This document shows, piece after piece, positions 51,928 through 59,707 of a stretch of DNA of 64,000 bases. Location of the stretch: positions 186,001-250,000 of the forward strand of contig NZ_JAUFPW010000035.1 in NCBI RefSeq assembly GCF_030409415.1. The letters are read 5' to 3'. The translations under genes and the position numbers were made by a program. The notes under the pieces are model-generated. The model was not told where the DNA came from and did no database searches. It saw only the letters and a list, made by a program, of their open reading frames with translations. Position 1 is the first letter of the stretch, and each line of letters opens with the position of its first letter. This DNA comes from Pedobacter aquatilis. Lineage in GTDB: Bacteria > Bacteroidota > Bacteroidia > Sphingobacteriales > Sphingobacteriaceae.

Positions 51928-52788
51928 CTAACTGGCTTGATTTATCACATCATCAAACTTAATTTTATAAAGATTTTCGAGTTTATTAACGCTTTTAGTA
52001 TTTTCTTCAAATAATCTTTTCAATTCATCAAAGTCATTTTTTAAATACTTCGATGCAAAGAAATTCGAAATGAATTGGCGAATTTTATCGCCAAAAAAAA
52101 CCTCTGTCAGGATTAAAGAAATGATGAAAATATAATGGATCGCAAATATAGAATGCGAAGTTCTGATGGTTGAAGTTAAGCCCCTTGTTAAATAATCCAG
52201 TACTATAGGAATAAATAAAATACTTATTATTGAAACAATTTTTGTAGCATAAACAATCTTCTTCTCAGCTTTTTTAATTTTTTCCCGAGCACTTAAATCT
52301 TCATCAGCCAGCGGTTTATAAATTGTACTGCGTTGTTTAATTTTTTCTTGTTGCTTTCCATATTCAATATCAATTTCCCTCACATGGCTTATAAGTTCAG
52401 ATTCTGCCTGATTTAATTTTTCCTGGTCAGAAACAATAGCTTCTTGTTCGGTAATTAGCTTTTCCATTATTAACAAATCATCAGGAATACCTCTAGCCAT
52501 TTTCTGCTCTGCAGCAATAATTCTATTATCTAACTGCCTATATTGCTTTTTAAGTTCTAAAAGTTCATTATCCCAATGTGCTTTTTTTAAGTCGTAATCT
52601 TTTTTAATACGAATTATTTCAGCCAGGCTTTCGAATTTTTTTAAGGCAATGTGATTTAGTTCCTGCCTATCATAAAGTTCAATCAGTTGTGCAAATAAAA
52701 AGCTAATGGTATTTTTTCTATCAGAAATTAATCGCTCAAAAAGCGCAAGATCTTTTTCAGAAAGTGGAGTCAATTGCATATTAGGCAT
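51928..52788 (-). CDS. Coiled-coil membrane protein of unknown function
   Basis: The protein has 286 residues and no signal peptide. Residues 60-170 form a long charged coiled coil (QYRQLDNRIIAAEQKMA, LITEQEAIVSDQEKLNQAES). Two membrane helices follow (about 185-200, IVSIISILFIPIVL, and 215-235, IFAIHYIFIISLIL), then a second charged helical segment. I do not recognise a family. It is a lone gene, convergent with cysN through the shared terminator. The helical organisation suggests a structural or signalling role rather than an enzyme. Confidence 0.7.
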   Translation of the reverse strand: MPNMQLTPLSEKDLALFERLISDRKNTISFLFAQLIELYDRQELNHIALKKFESLAEIIRIKKDYDLKKAHWDNELLELKKQYRQLDNRIIAAEQKMARGIPDDLLIMEKLITEQEAIVSDQEKLNQAESELISHVREIDIEYGKQQEKIKQRSTIYKPLADEDLSAREKIKKAEKKIVYATKIVSIISILFIPIVLDYLTRGLTSTIRTSHSIFAIHYIFIISLILTEVFFGDKIRQFISNFFASKYLKNDFDELKRLFEENTKSVNKLENLYKIKFDDVINQAS

Positions 52789-53025
52789 ATCGCTGTTAAA
52801 ATTATAAAAATTATGCCAGTACTGTGTATTTAATAAAGATGGAAACTTAAAATTACGATTGTATTATTAAAAAATGAGCTGATAATGTTGATGTAAAATT
52901 TGCTTTAAAAATTTATTTATTAAACTGCGTTTTTGTAACTGTTTGTTTTTCAGTCGAAAATGCATATTTATTCTATTTTAGATTATAACTTATAATACTT
53001 AGATTTAAGTACTGAATCTTCTTTT

Positions 53026-53391
53026 ATGTCAAGAATACTGATAGTTGATGATGACGTAACCAACGCCGATTTACTGACCTCAATTTTCGAAAATGAGAAA
53101 TTTGAAGTAGAAAGTATTCACAATTGTGATATGCTTCAGGCAACCATCCAAAACTTTCAACCGCATTTAATTTTAATGGATATTCAACTCAACTGCGCTG
53201 ATGGAAGGATTTTGTGTAATGTAATAAAAAAGCATCCGAAAAATACAAAAATTCCGGTTATACTTTTATCAGTACTAACGCCATCACAATTTTTAGAGGT
53301 TACTTGTTCTGCAGATGAATTTGTAACAAAGCCTTTTGAAGTTGAAAACCTGCTGCAAATTGTAAAATCGCATTTGATTGATGTGGTTTAA
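53026..53391 (+). CDS. Single-domain response regulator
   Basis: This is a 121-residue receiver with D8-D10 pocket, D52 phosphoacceptor (LILMDIQLN), S82 and K102 (FVTKPF). The usual MP after the phosphorylated Asp is replaced by QLN, and there is no output domain. No kinase is next to it; the 237-bp gap upstream contains only AT-rich DNA. Its stop overlaps the stop of the convergent hypothetical gene. Confidence 0.88.
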   Translation: MSRILIVDDDVTNADLLTSIFENEKFEVESIHNCDMLQATIQNFQPHLILMDIQLNCADGRILCNVIKKHPKNTKIPVILLSVLTPSQFLEVTCSADEFVTKPFEVENLLQIVKSHLIDVV

Positions 53392-53735
53392 ACCTGCTTT
53401 AAATAATCTTCTATTGAATTTTTTACCTCATTAATTACCGTTTCCTTACCGCAATTTTTTAACTTATGTTGAGATGAGTTATATTTTTCTATGAAGGTTG
53501 CTTCGGTAGCATTAAATTTTAAATAACCCTGTTCAAAAAAACGTTCTTCTATTTCATTAGATGAATCCATAGAACGAAACCATAATTTGATAAGTGAATT
53601 GGATTCTTTCTCAAAATGTAACCAATGAAAAATTTCATTTAAACTGGCATTTTCAGGTAAATCAAGTCGCTTTATTTCTGTTATGACCAGCTCTTGGTTT
53701 TCAAATAAGAATAGTGTTTTGTATTTAGAAGACAT
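53388..53735 (-). CDS. Hypothetical protein (115 aa)
   Basis: The 115-residue protein is soluble and acidic at its N-terminus (MSSKYKTLFLFENQELVITEI), with a WLHFE and a KLWFRS segment. I do not recognise it. It is convergent with the response regulator gene and their ends overlap by 4 bp. A TATTTTTG box lies 5 bp before the ATG, which supports the start and suggests a leaderless mRNA. Confidence 0.6.
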   Translation of the reverse strand: MSSKYKTLFLFENQELVITEIKRLDLPENASLNEIFHWLHFEKESNSLIKLWFRSMDSSNEIEERFFEQGYLKFNATEATFIEKYNSSQHKLKNCGKETVINEVKNSIEDYLKQV

Positions 53736-53740
53736 TGCTG

Positions 53741-53748
53741 CAAAAATA
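53741..53748 (-). promoter_or_regulatory. -7 box 5 bp before the 115-aa hypothetical gene
   Basis: TATTTTTG on the minus strand ends 5 bp before the ATG. No -33 TTG is at the usual distance. Confidence 0.35.
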
Positions 53749-53808
53749 AAAACAAGTGGCCAACGACTTGAATTTATTTGTCAACATTTTAAACCGATAA
53801 CCAACATT

Positions 53809-54591
53809 TTATTTGGCATTCCACCAATTTAGTGGAAACTGAATTTCATCTACAGAACTTGCAACCATATCCGGCTTAAATGCATAATGGCCAAGAGTAT
53901 CTTTACTAGAAATACCAGAGAGAACCAATATAGTTTTGTAGCCCATTTGTACACCACCTTGAATATCGGTTTCCATTGTATCGCCAATTACCGTGGTTTC
54001 ACTGGTTTCTAAACCAAGAAATTTTCTGGCAGAACGCATCATAACCGGGCTCGGTTTGCCAGTTACAAATGCTTTTCTTCCTGTTGCTTCCTCAATCATG
54101 GCGGTTGTGGCTGCAATTCCTAAATTATTCCAACCTGGTTTTTTGGGTGAAGGATCGCGATTTGTCGTAATAAACTTCGCACCAGCTAAAATCATATCAA
54201 CAGCTCTTTGAACCATTTCTAGCGTAAAATTTCTGCCTTCGCCAAGCACAACAAACTCAGGGTCGGTATTTACTAATGTAATACCATGATCATGTAAACT
54301 ACTCAACAAACCACCTTCGCCTAATACATAGGCAGTACCGTTGGGGCTTTGGTCTGCCAAAAATTTTGCAGTCGCCATTGCACTCGTATAAACATGGCTT
54401 TCTTCAACCTTAATGCCAAGTCCCTTAAGTTTACGTACAACTTCCAAACTTGTTCTCTGGCTATTATTCGTCATGAAAGCAAAGGGAATATCCTCGTCAA
54501 TTAGGTTTTTGATAAATTTATCAGCACCAAAAATTAGTGCTTCGCCGCTGTAAATTACGCCGTCCATATCAATTAATAAGCCTTGTTTCAT
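53809..54591 (-). CDS. HAD-IIA phosphatase (NagD/p-nitrophenylphosphatase-like)
   Basis: This 260-residue cytoplasmic phosphatase has the HAD motifs: IDMDGVIYSG with D8 (nucleophile) and D10, MTNNSQRT, GKPSPVM with the lysine, and VIGDTMETDI with the acidic metal site. The C2-type cap domain (about 85-165) marks subclass IIA, with NagD as the model. Substrates in the family are nucleotides and small phosphates, and the natural one is often unknown. It appears to be a lone gene. Confidence 0.92.
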   Translation of the reverse strand: MKQGLLIDMDGVIYSGEALIFGADKFIKNLIDEDIPFAFMTNNSQRTSLEVVRKLKGLGIKVEESHVYTSAMATAKFLADQSPNGTAYVLGEGGLLSSLHDHGITLVNTDPEFVVLGEGRNFTLEMVQRAVDMILAGAKFITTNRDPSPKKPGWNNLGIAATTAMIEEATGRKAFVTGKPSPVMMRSARKFLGLETSETTVIGDTMETDIQGGVQMGYKTILVLSGISSKDTLGHYAFKPDMVASSVDEIQFPLNWWNAK

Positions 54592-54671
54592 AGGTATATG
54601 ATTTTGTTTCAGTAAAAATAATTGTTAAATGTTAACTGCTGATGAATTATTAGCTTAAAAGCCATCGTCAT

Positions 54672-54881
54672 TTATGAATTAGATTCGATTAAAAGCTTTA
54701 AGGCTTTCAAGCGCCAAAGTAAAGGTTGGTTTACCCTCGAATCCGGATCTTTTCTCAAAGGAGCAAAATGACTTTCCAAAAAATGCTCATAGTCGTTTAT
54801 AATCGTTGCTGGATTGAGCAGGATTGGAGTTTGCGGTTTTTCTGCTGTTTTAAAATAGTCTTCAAGTTCTGGTATCGTCAT
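54672..54881 (-). CDS. Small DUF6965-like protein
   Basis: The 69-residue protein has MTIPELEDYFKTAEKP, then LLNPATIINDYEHFLESHFAPLRKDP, and a C-terminal LLWRLKALKLLIES. I recall a Bacteroidota family of this layout (DUF6965) and think it fits, though I cannot verify it. Its function is unknown. A TATCTTTG box ends 4 bp before its ATG. Confidence 0.7.
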   Translation of the reverse strand: MTIPELEDYFKTAEKPQTPILLNPATIINDYEHFLESHFAPLRKDPDSRVNQPLLWRLKALKLLIESNS

Positions 54882-54885
54882 AGCT

Positions 54886-54893
54886 CAAAGATA
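54886..54893 (-). promoter_or_regulatory. -7 box 4 bp before the DUF6965-like gene
   Basis: TATCTTTG on the minus strand ends 4 bp before the ATG, the same geometry as other minus-strand genes here. Confidence 0.38.
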
Positions 54894-54915
54894 GCAAATG
54901 AAACAACAACAGGTG

Positions 54916-55068
54916 TTAATTAGACTGCTTTATAAGTATTATCGAAATAAGAAGCAAACTTAAAATTAGGATAAAAATAACCAATTGTTTATGGTCTGCA
55001 TCTTCAACTTCCGTCCCGTTGTTTCTTATCGATTTTATTAAATTCATGAGGCGTTCCTTTAAATTCAT
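54916..55068 (-). CDS. Small single-span membrane protein (50 aa)
   Basis: A short ORF from ATG 55068 (or ATG 55047 in the same frame, 43 residues) encodes a charged N-terminus (KSIRNNGTEVEDADHK) followed by one membrane helix, VIFILILSLLLISIILI, and the end KQSN. The ORF has good membrane-protein character and fits a gap of over 300 bp between two other genes on the same strand. It has no recognised family, so it could be chance. Confidence 0.42.
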   Translation of the reverse strand: MNLKERLMNLIKSIRNNGTEVEDADHKQLVIFILILSLLLISIILIKQSN

Positions 55069-55166
55069 TTATAAAAAATTTGAGAGCATAAATTATAAGG
55101 GTTTGACGGCTTTAATTAGCGAAAGATTAATTGAATTAAAAATTTAACATTTAGATAATTTGGAGC

Positions 55167-55198
55167 AAAAAAAAAGGCTTCAATTTAATTGAAGCCTT
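55167..55198 (-). terminator. Terminator of the aminotransferase gene
   Basis: A 12-bp stem AAGGCTTCAATT / AATTGAAGCCTT with a minimal loop is followed on the minus strand by a run of nine T. It lies 22 bp after the aminotransferase stop. Confidence 0.88.
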
Positions 55199-55219
55199 AC
55201 ATATTTTAAGGGAAATAAT

Positions 55220-56419
55220 TTAAATTACTCTACCTGGATATTGTTCTAAAGCCAGTTCTAAACAATCCATCGATGCATTTAAATCGTCAGTATTTAAAAC
55301 GTAAGCCATTCTAACTTCATTTTTTCCTGACCCTGGAGTAGAATAAAAACCTGTTGCAGGTGCCATCATCACAGTTTGGTTGTTGTAGCTAAATTCTTCA
55401 AGCATCCATTGGCAAAATTTATCGGCATCATCAATAGGGAATTTTGCTACAACATAAAATGCACCACCCGGATTTGGACAAAATATACCTTCAATATCGT
55501 TCAAACGTTTCACAAGTGTATCTCTGCGAAGTGTATACTCTGTATTTACTTTTTCAAAGTAACTATCTGGTGTATCAACTGCAGCTGCTCCTGCAATTTG
55601 CTCAACCATTCCCGGGCTTAACCTTGCTTGTGCAAATTTTAAACCTGAAGCAATTACTTCCTTGTTCTTGGTTATTAAACAGCCCAAACGAGCACCACAA
55701 GCACTATAACGTTTAGAAACCGTATCCATGATAACCACATTTTCGTCTAATCCATCCAAATGCATCGGCGAAATAAATTCACGGCCATCATAACAAAATT
55801 CACGATAAGCCTCATCAGAGAATAAAAACAAATCGTATTTAATACAAAGTGATTTTAAGGCTTCTAATTCTTCTCTTGAATAAAGATATCCGGTAGGATT
55901 ATTAGGGTTACAAATAATTATTGCCTTGGTTTTATCGGTAATGAGTTTTTCAAATTCGGCTATTGGTGGTAAAGCGAATCCATTTTCTATAAATGATAGA
56001 ATTGGCTTAACTACCACGTTACTCATACATGCAAAACCATTATAGTTTGCATAAAATGGCTCTGGAATAATAATTTCATCACCTTCATTAACACAAGTTT
56101 GCATTGCAATTGTAATGGCTTCAGAGCCACCAACAGTTACCAAAATGTTTTCTGGTGTAATATTGTAACCAAGTTTGTTATAATATTCTGTTAATTTCTG
56201 GCGATAAGCTAAAGTACCCTCAGATGGTGTATATGCCCAAACATCAAAATCAATGTTTTTAATAGCGTTTAGCATTCCTTCAGGTGTTTCAATATCTGGC
56301 TGACCAATATTTAGGTGAAAAACCTTTTTACCATCTTGTTTTGCTTTATCTGCAAATGGCGTTAATTTTCTGATTGGCGAGGCAGGCATCTGCAAGCCTT
56401 TTTGTGAAATTTTTGGCAT
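55220..56419 (-). CDS. Class I/II PLP-dependent aminotransferase
   Basis: This 399-residue cytoplasmic enzyme of the aspartate-aminotransferase fold has LNIGQPDIETP at the N-terminus, PNNPTG (171-178), SDEAY with D202, and the PLP-binding lysine K236 in DTVSKRYSACGARLG. The subgroup includes aspartate and branched-chain or aromatic aminotransferases, so the amino acid cannot be named. The MPASPIRKLTPFA start is typical of its Bacteroidota members. The ATG is 4 bp after a TATTTTTG box, and the terminator of the upstream gene lies next to that box. Confidence 0.93.
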   Translation of the reverse strand: MPKISQKGLQMPASPIRKLTPFADKAKQDGKKVFHLNIGQPDIETPEGMLNAIKNIDFDVWAYTPSEGTLAYRQKLTEYYNKLGYNITPENILVTVGGSEAITIAMQTCVNEGDEIIIPEPFYANYNGFACMSNVVVKPILSFIENGFALPPIAEFEKLITDKTKAIIICNPNNPTGYLYSREELEALKSLCIKYDLFLFSDEAYREFCYDGREFISPMHLDGLDENVVIMDTVSKRYSACGARLGCLITKNKEVIASGLKFAQARLSPGMVEQIAGAAAVDTPDSYFEKVNTEYTLRRDTLVKRLNDIEGIFCPNPGGAFYVVAKFPIDDADKFCQWMLEEFSYNNQTVMMAPATGFYSTPGSGKNEVRMAYVLNTDDLNASMDCLELALEQYPGRVI

Positions 56420-56423
56420 GGCA

Positions 56424-56431
56424 CAAAAATA
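56424..56431 (-). promoter_or_regulatory. -7 box 4 bp before the aminotransferase start
   Basis: TATTTTTG on the minus strand ends 4 bp before the ATG. It abuts the terminator hairpin of the DUF1573 gene. Confidence 0.4.
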
Positions 56432-56461
56432 AAAAAGTCCCGATGAAAATCGGGACTTTTT
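56431..56461 (-). terminator. Terminator of the DUF1573 gene
   Basis: A 13-bp stem (AAAAAGTCCCGAT / ATCGGGACTTTTT) with loop GAAA lies 21 bp past the DUF1573 stop. The minus strand continues T6 after it. Confidence 0.9.
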
Positions 56462-56481
56462 AAATATTATAGATTAAAAAA

Positions 56482-56877
56482 TTATTTTGTTGCCGATGCA
56501 ACAGTTTCTCCTTTAATATAAAGTACTTTAACTGGAGTTTTGGCATTTGAAGTAACCGTTACTGTTTTAGTAAATGGTTGTGGTGCTCCAGCAGCACTAA
56601 AAGTTACCGAAATTGTTCCACTTTCACCCTTTTTTAAAGGAACAGTAGTATATTTTGGTGTTGTACAACCGCAACTAGCTTCAGCCTTAGTTATAATTAA
56701 TGGCTCTTCACCAACATTTGTGTACTTAAATTCGTAAGTTACAGGCTTGTTAACCGTAATTTTACCGAAATCATGGGTTTCAGCTTCGAATTTAAATTCT
56801 GCTTTAGCTGCGGTTTGAGCATTTGCTACTAAACCAAATCCCATTACAAAAGCGAATAATACAAAAATCTTTTTCAT
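56482..56877 (-). CDS. Exported DUF1573 protein
   Basis: The 131-residue protein has a signal peptide (MKKIFVLFAFVMGFGLVANA) and one immunoglobulin-like DUF1573 domain: HDFGKITVNKPVTYEFKYTNVGEEPLIITKAEASCGCTTPKY and a CGCT centre (written here as its parts). The paired Cys of SCGCT may form a disulfide or bind metal. The family is common in Bacteroidota and lies in the periplasm or on the surface. No function is established. It has its own terminator. Confidence 0.9.
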   Translation of the reverse strand: MKKIFVLFAFVMGFGLVANAQTAAKAEFKFEAETHDFGKITVNKPVTYEFKYTNVGEEPLIITKAEASCGCTTPKYTTVPLKKGESGTISVTFSAAGAPQPFTKTVTVTSNAKTPVKVLYIKGETVASATK

Positions 56878-57019
56878 GTTTATGTGTTCAAAATGTTTGT
56901 TAAAATTTATATAACAAATTTAATATTTAAACGAGTAAAACAAAAACTATTCCAATTATATTTTACTAATCCATATATAATTTTACAATCGAGGATAAAG
57001 GCAAACTTTTAATTTTGTA

Positions 57020-57027
57020 TATATTTG
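57020..57027 (+). promoter_or_regulatory. -7 box of the E1 dehydrogenase gene
   Basis: TATATTTG lies 22 bp before the ATG at 57050. No -33 TTG is visible. Confidence 0.42.
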
Positions 57028-57049
57028 CGGCAACCAATATTTGATTACG

Positions 57050-59470
57050 ATGCAGAATGACAAATTGATTACCAACTCTATTGATGCTTCTGAATTAAGT
57101 TTTAACGATTTTAAATCTATCGTTATAAACGATTACAAAATTGCCTTCGAGAGCCGTCAGGCGAGTGTTTTAGGTAGAAGAGAAGTATTAACAGGGAAGG
57201 CTAAATTTGGCATTTTTGGCGATGGAAAAGAGGTTCCGCAAATTGCAATGGCTAAAGCTTTTAAAAATGGCGATTGGCGTTCTGGTTATTATCGCGATCA
57301 AACTTTTGCCTTCGCAACAGGCATATCTACCATTAAGGAGTTTTTTGCTCAATTATATGCAAACCCAACAGAAGGAGCCGATCCGTTTTCTGGTGGCAGA
57401 CAGATGAATTGTCATTTCGCAACAAAATCAATTAACGAAGATGGTAGCTGGAATGATTTAACACAAATTAAAAATTGTTCTTCAGATATTTCTCCAACCG
57501 GAGGACAAATGGCTCGTTTGGTTGGTTTGGCTTATGCTTCAAAATTATTCAGAAATAACAAAGAACTCGATTATCTTAAACACTTTTCGGTAAATGGAAA
57601 TGAGGTTGCCTTTGGCACCATTGGTAATGCTTCAACCTCTGAAGGTGTTTTCTTTGAAGCGATAAACGCTGCGGGTGTGTTGCAAATTCCTATGGCTATT
57701 TCCGTTTGGGATGATGCTTACGGAATTTCAGTTCCTGCTAAATATCAAACCACTAAAGAAGATATTTCTGAAGTTTTGAAAGGTTTTCAGCGTGATAAGA
57801 ATACAACCGGATACGAAATTTACAAGGTAAAGGGTTGGGATTATCCAGCCTTGTGCGAAGTTTATGAAAAAGCAATTAATGTTTGTAGAGATGAACATGT
57901 TCCGGTATTAATCCATGTTACAGAATTAACTCAGCCTCAAGGGCATAGTACTTCCGGTTCACACGAGCGTTACAAGTCAAAAGACAGGTTAACTTGGGAA
58001 AACGAACACGATTGCATCTTAAAAATGAGGGAATGGATGCTCGAATCGGCAATAATTTCTGATGAAGACCTGGCAGAATTAGAGAAAACTGCTAAAATAT
58101 TTGTTAGAAATGCTCAAAAAGAAGCATGGAATGAATTTTTAGATAGCATTAAACCTGAACAAAAGCAAGTAATTGATTTAATTGGTGGTATGGTAAAGCA
58201 TCAACCAGAATTAGCAAAGCTGGCTACTCAATTAGCTTCAATTGCTGATGCTCAAAGACGTGAAGTTTTTACAATTGCCCGCAAGGCGATACGTATTTCA
58301 GCTAAATTTAAATCAGCTGAACGAGATGAACTTTTAGCTTGGTATAAGATTCAGATGGAATTAAATAGCAAGCGATATAATTCTAAACTTCATACCAATG
58401 GTGATGAATCACCAGATAAAATAGAAGTTGTTGAGCCAATTTACAATGAATTTTCTAAAATGGTTGATGGCAGGGAGGTATTAAATGCTTGTTTTGACAC
58501 AAATTTTGCCCGCGACCAAAGACTTGTAGCTTTTGGAGAAGATTTAGGGAATATTGGTGATGTTAATCAAGGTTTTGCAGGTTTACAAGCAAAATTTGGC
58601 GAGTTACGTATTACGGATACAGGCATTCGTGAGATGACAATTATGGGCCAAGGTATAGGATTGGCTTTGAGAGGGCTTAAACCTATTGCTGAAATTCAAT
58701 ATTTAGATTATTTAATTTTTGCACTTAATGTGCTCAGTGATGACTTGGCATCGTTGGCCTATCGTACAAAAGGCATTCAAAAGGCGCCGGTAATTGTACG
58801 TACAAGAGGGCATAGACTTGAAGGAATATGGCATTCAGGTTCTCCAATTGCAATGCTTCTAGGTTCTTTAAGGGGAATGCATCTTTGTGTTCCAAGAAAC
58901 ATGACCCAAGCAGCAGGAATGTATAATACACTTTTTAGAGCAGATGAACCTGCTGTGGTTATAGAGTGTTTGAACGGCTATCGTTTAAAAGAGAAGTTAC
59001 CTGAAAACGTTGGTGAATTTACGGTTCCATTAGGAAAAGCAGAAGTTCTGGAAGAAGGCACTGATATTACAATTGTTTCCTATGGTTCTACCTTAAGAAT
59101 TGTACAAGAAGCAGCCGAAGAATTGGCAACATTAGGCATTTCAGTTGAAATTGTCGATCCTCAAACACTTTTACCTTTTGATAAAACAATGGTTTGTGCG
59201 CAATCTCTAAAGAAAACAAATAAACTTCTTGTAGTTGATGAGGATGTGCCAGGTGGTGCTTCTGCCTATATTCTTCAACAGATTTTAGAACAGCAAAAAG
59301 GATATTTTCATTTAGATGGACAACCAAGAACTTTGTCTTCAAAGGCACACCGACCTCCTTTTGGATCTGATGGTGATTATTTTAGTAAACCTTCGGTAGA
59401 TGATATTATAGAAGTAGTTTATGAAATGATGCACGATTCTAACCCTAATAAGTTTATAAGTTTATTCTAA
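57050..59470 (+). CDS. 2-oxoacid dehydrogenase E1, alpha-beta fusion
   Basis: I chose ATG 57050 rather than the TTG at 57041, giving 806 residues. The N-terminal half is the E1-alpha domain (YYRDQTFAFATG, GTIGNASTSEGVFFEAINAAG, VWDDAYGISVPAKY). A helical linker (about 320-460) joins it to the E1-beta domain (FGEDLGNIGDVNQGF, QYLDYL, DPQTLLPFD). This is the TPP-dependent decarboxylase subunit of a pyruvate-, branched-chain- or related 2-oxoacid dehydrogenase complex. The TPP/metal motif has Asn193 where Asp is usual (GNAS for GDAS/GDG), seen directly in the codon AAT. No E2 or E3 gene is adjacent. Confidence 0.92.
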   Translation: MQNDKLITNSIDASELSFNDFKSIVINDYKIAFESRQASVLGRREVLTGKAKFGIFGDGKEVPQIAMAKAFKNGDWRSGYYRDQTFAFATGISTIKEFFAQLYANPTEGADPFSGGRQMNCHFATKSINEDGSWNDLTQIKNCSSDISPTGGQMARLVGLAYASKLFRNNKELDYLKHFSVNGNEVAFGTIGNASTSEGVFFEAINAAGVLQIPMAISVWDDAYGISVPAKYQTTKEDISEVLKGFQRDKNTTGYEIYKVKGWDYPALCEVYEKAINVCRDEHVPVLIHVTELTQPQGHSTSGSHERYKSKDRLTWENEHDCILKMREWMLESAIISDEDLAELEKTAKIFVRNAQKEAWNEFLDSIKPEQKQVIDLIGGMVKHQPELAKLATQLASIADAQRREVFTIARKAIRISAKFKSAERDELLAWYKIQMELNSKRYNSKLHTNGDESPDKIEVVEPIYNEFSKMVDGREVLNACFDTNFARDQRLVAFGEDLGNIGDVNQGFAGLQAKFGELRITDTGIREMTIMGQGIGLALRGLKPIAEIQYLDYLIFALNVLSDDLASLAYRTKGIQKAPVIVRTRGHRLEGIWHSGSPIAMLLGSLRGMHLCVPRNMTQAAGMYNTLFRADEPAVVIECLNGYRLKEKLPENVGEFTVPLGKAEVLEEGTDITIVSYGSTLRIVQEAAEELATLGISVEIVDPQTLLPFDKTMVCAQSLKKTNKLLVVDEDVPGGASAYILQQILEQQKGYFHLDGQPRTLSSKAHRPPFGSDGDYFSKPSVDDIIEVVYEMMHDSNPNKFISLF

Positions 59471-59707
59471 ATCAAACAACTAAAAGTTGTAAAAGCGTAT
59501 TTACATTTAAAAATGTTTGGTTTTAGTACTCACAGCCAACTTTTGAGTTTATCTATTGATTAAAAAAAATTATCTTTCATCTTAATTAAGAAACCAAATC
59601 ATTCCCCATTTCAGTTTCCATCTTAGGAAACAATTTTTTATTTTTCAGATACGCTTGTAAAGTTTCTTGATAAGCCAATAATTGAGTTAATTAAGATTGA
59701 AATAATA

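Noticed and set aside
3063..52897. TTGATGTAAA strings at 3063, 12778, 12803 and 52888 as a shared operator
   Set aside because: The string is AT-rich and also occurs inside a coding region (about 12142). Only the copies near the efflux regulator, in 11-bp register with other repeats, carry weight.
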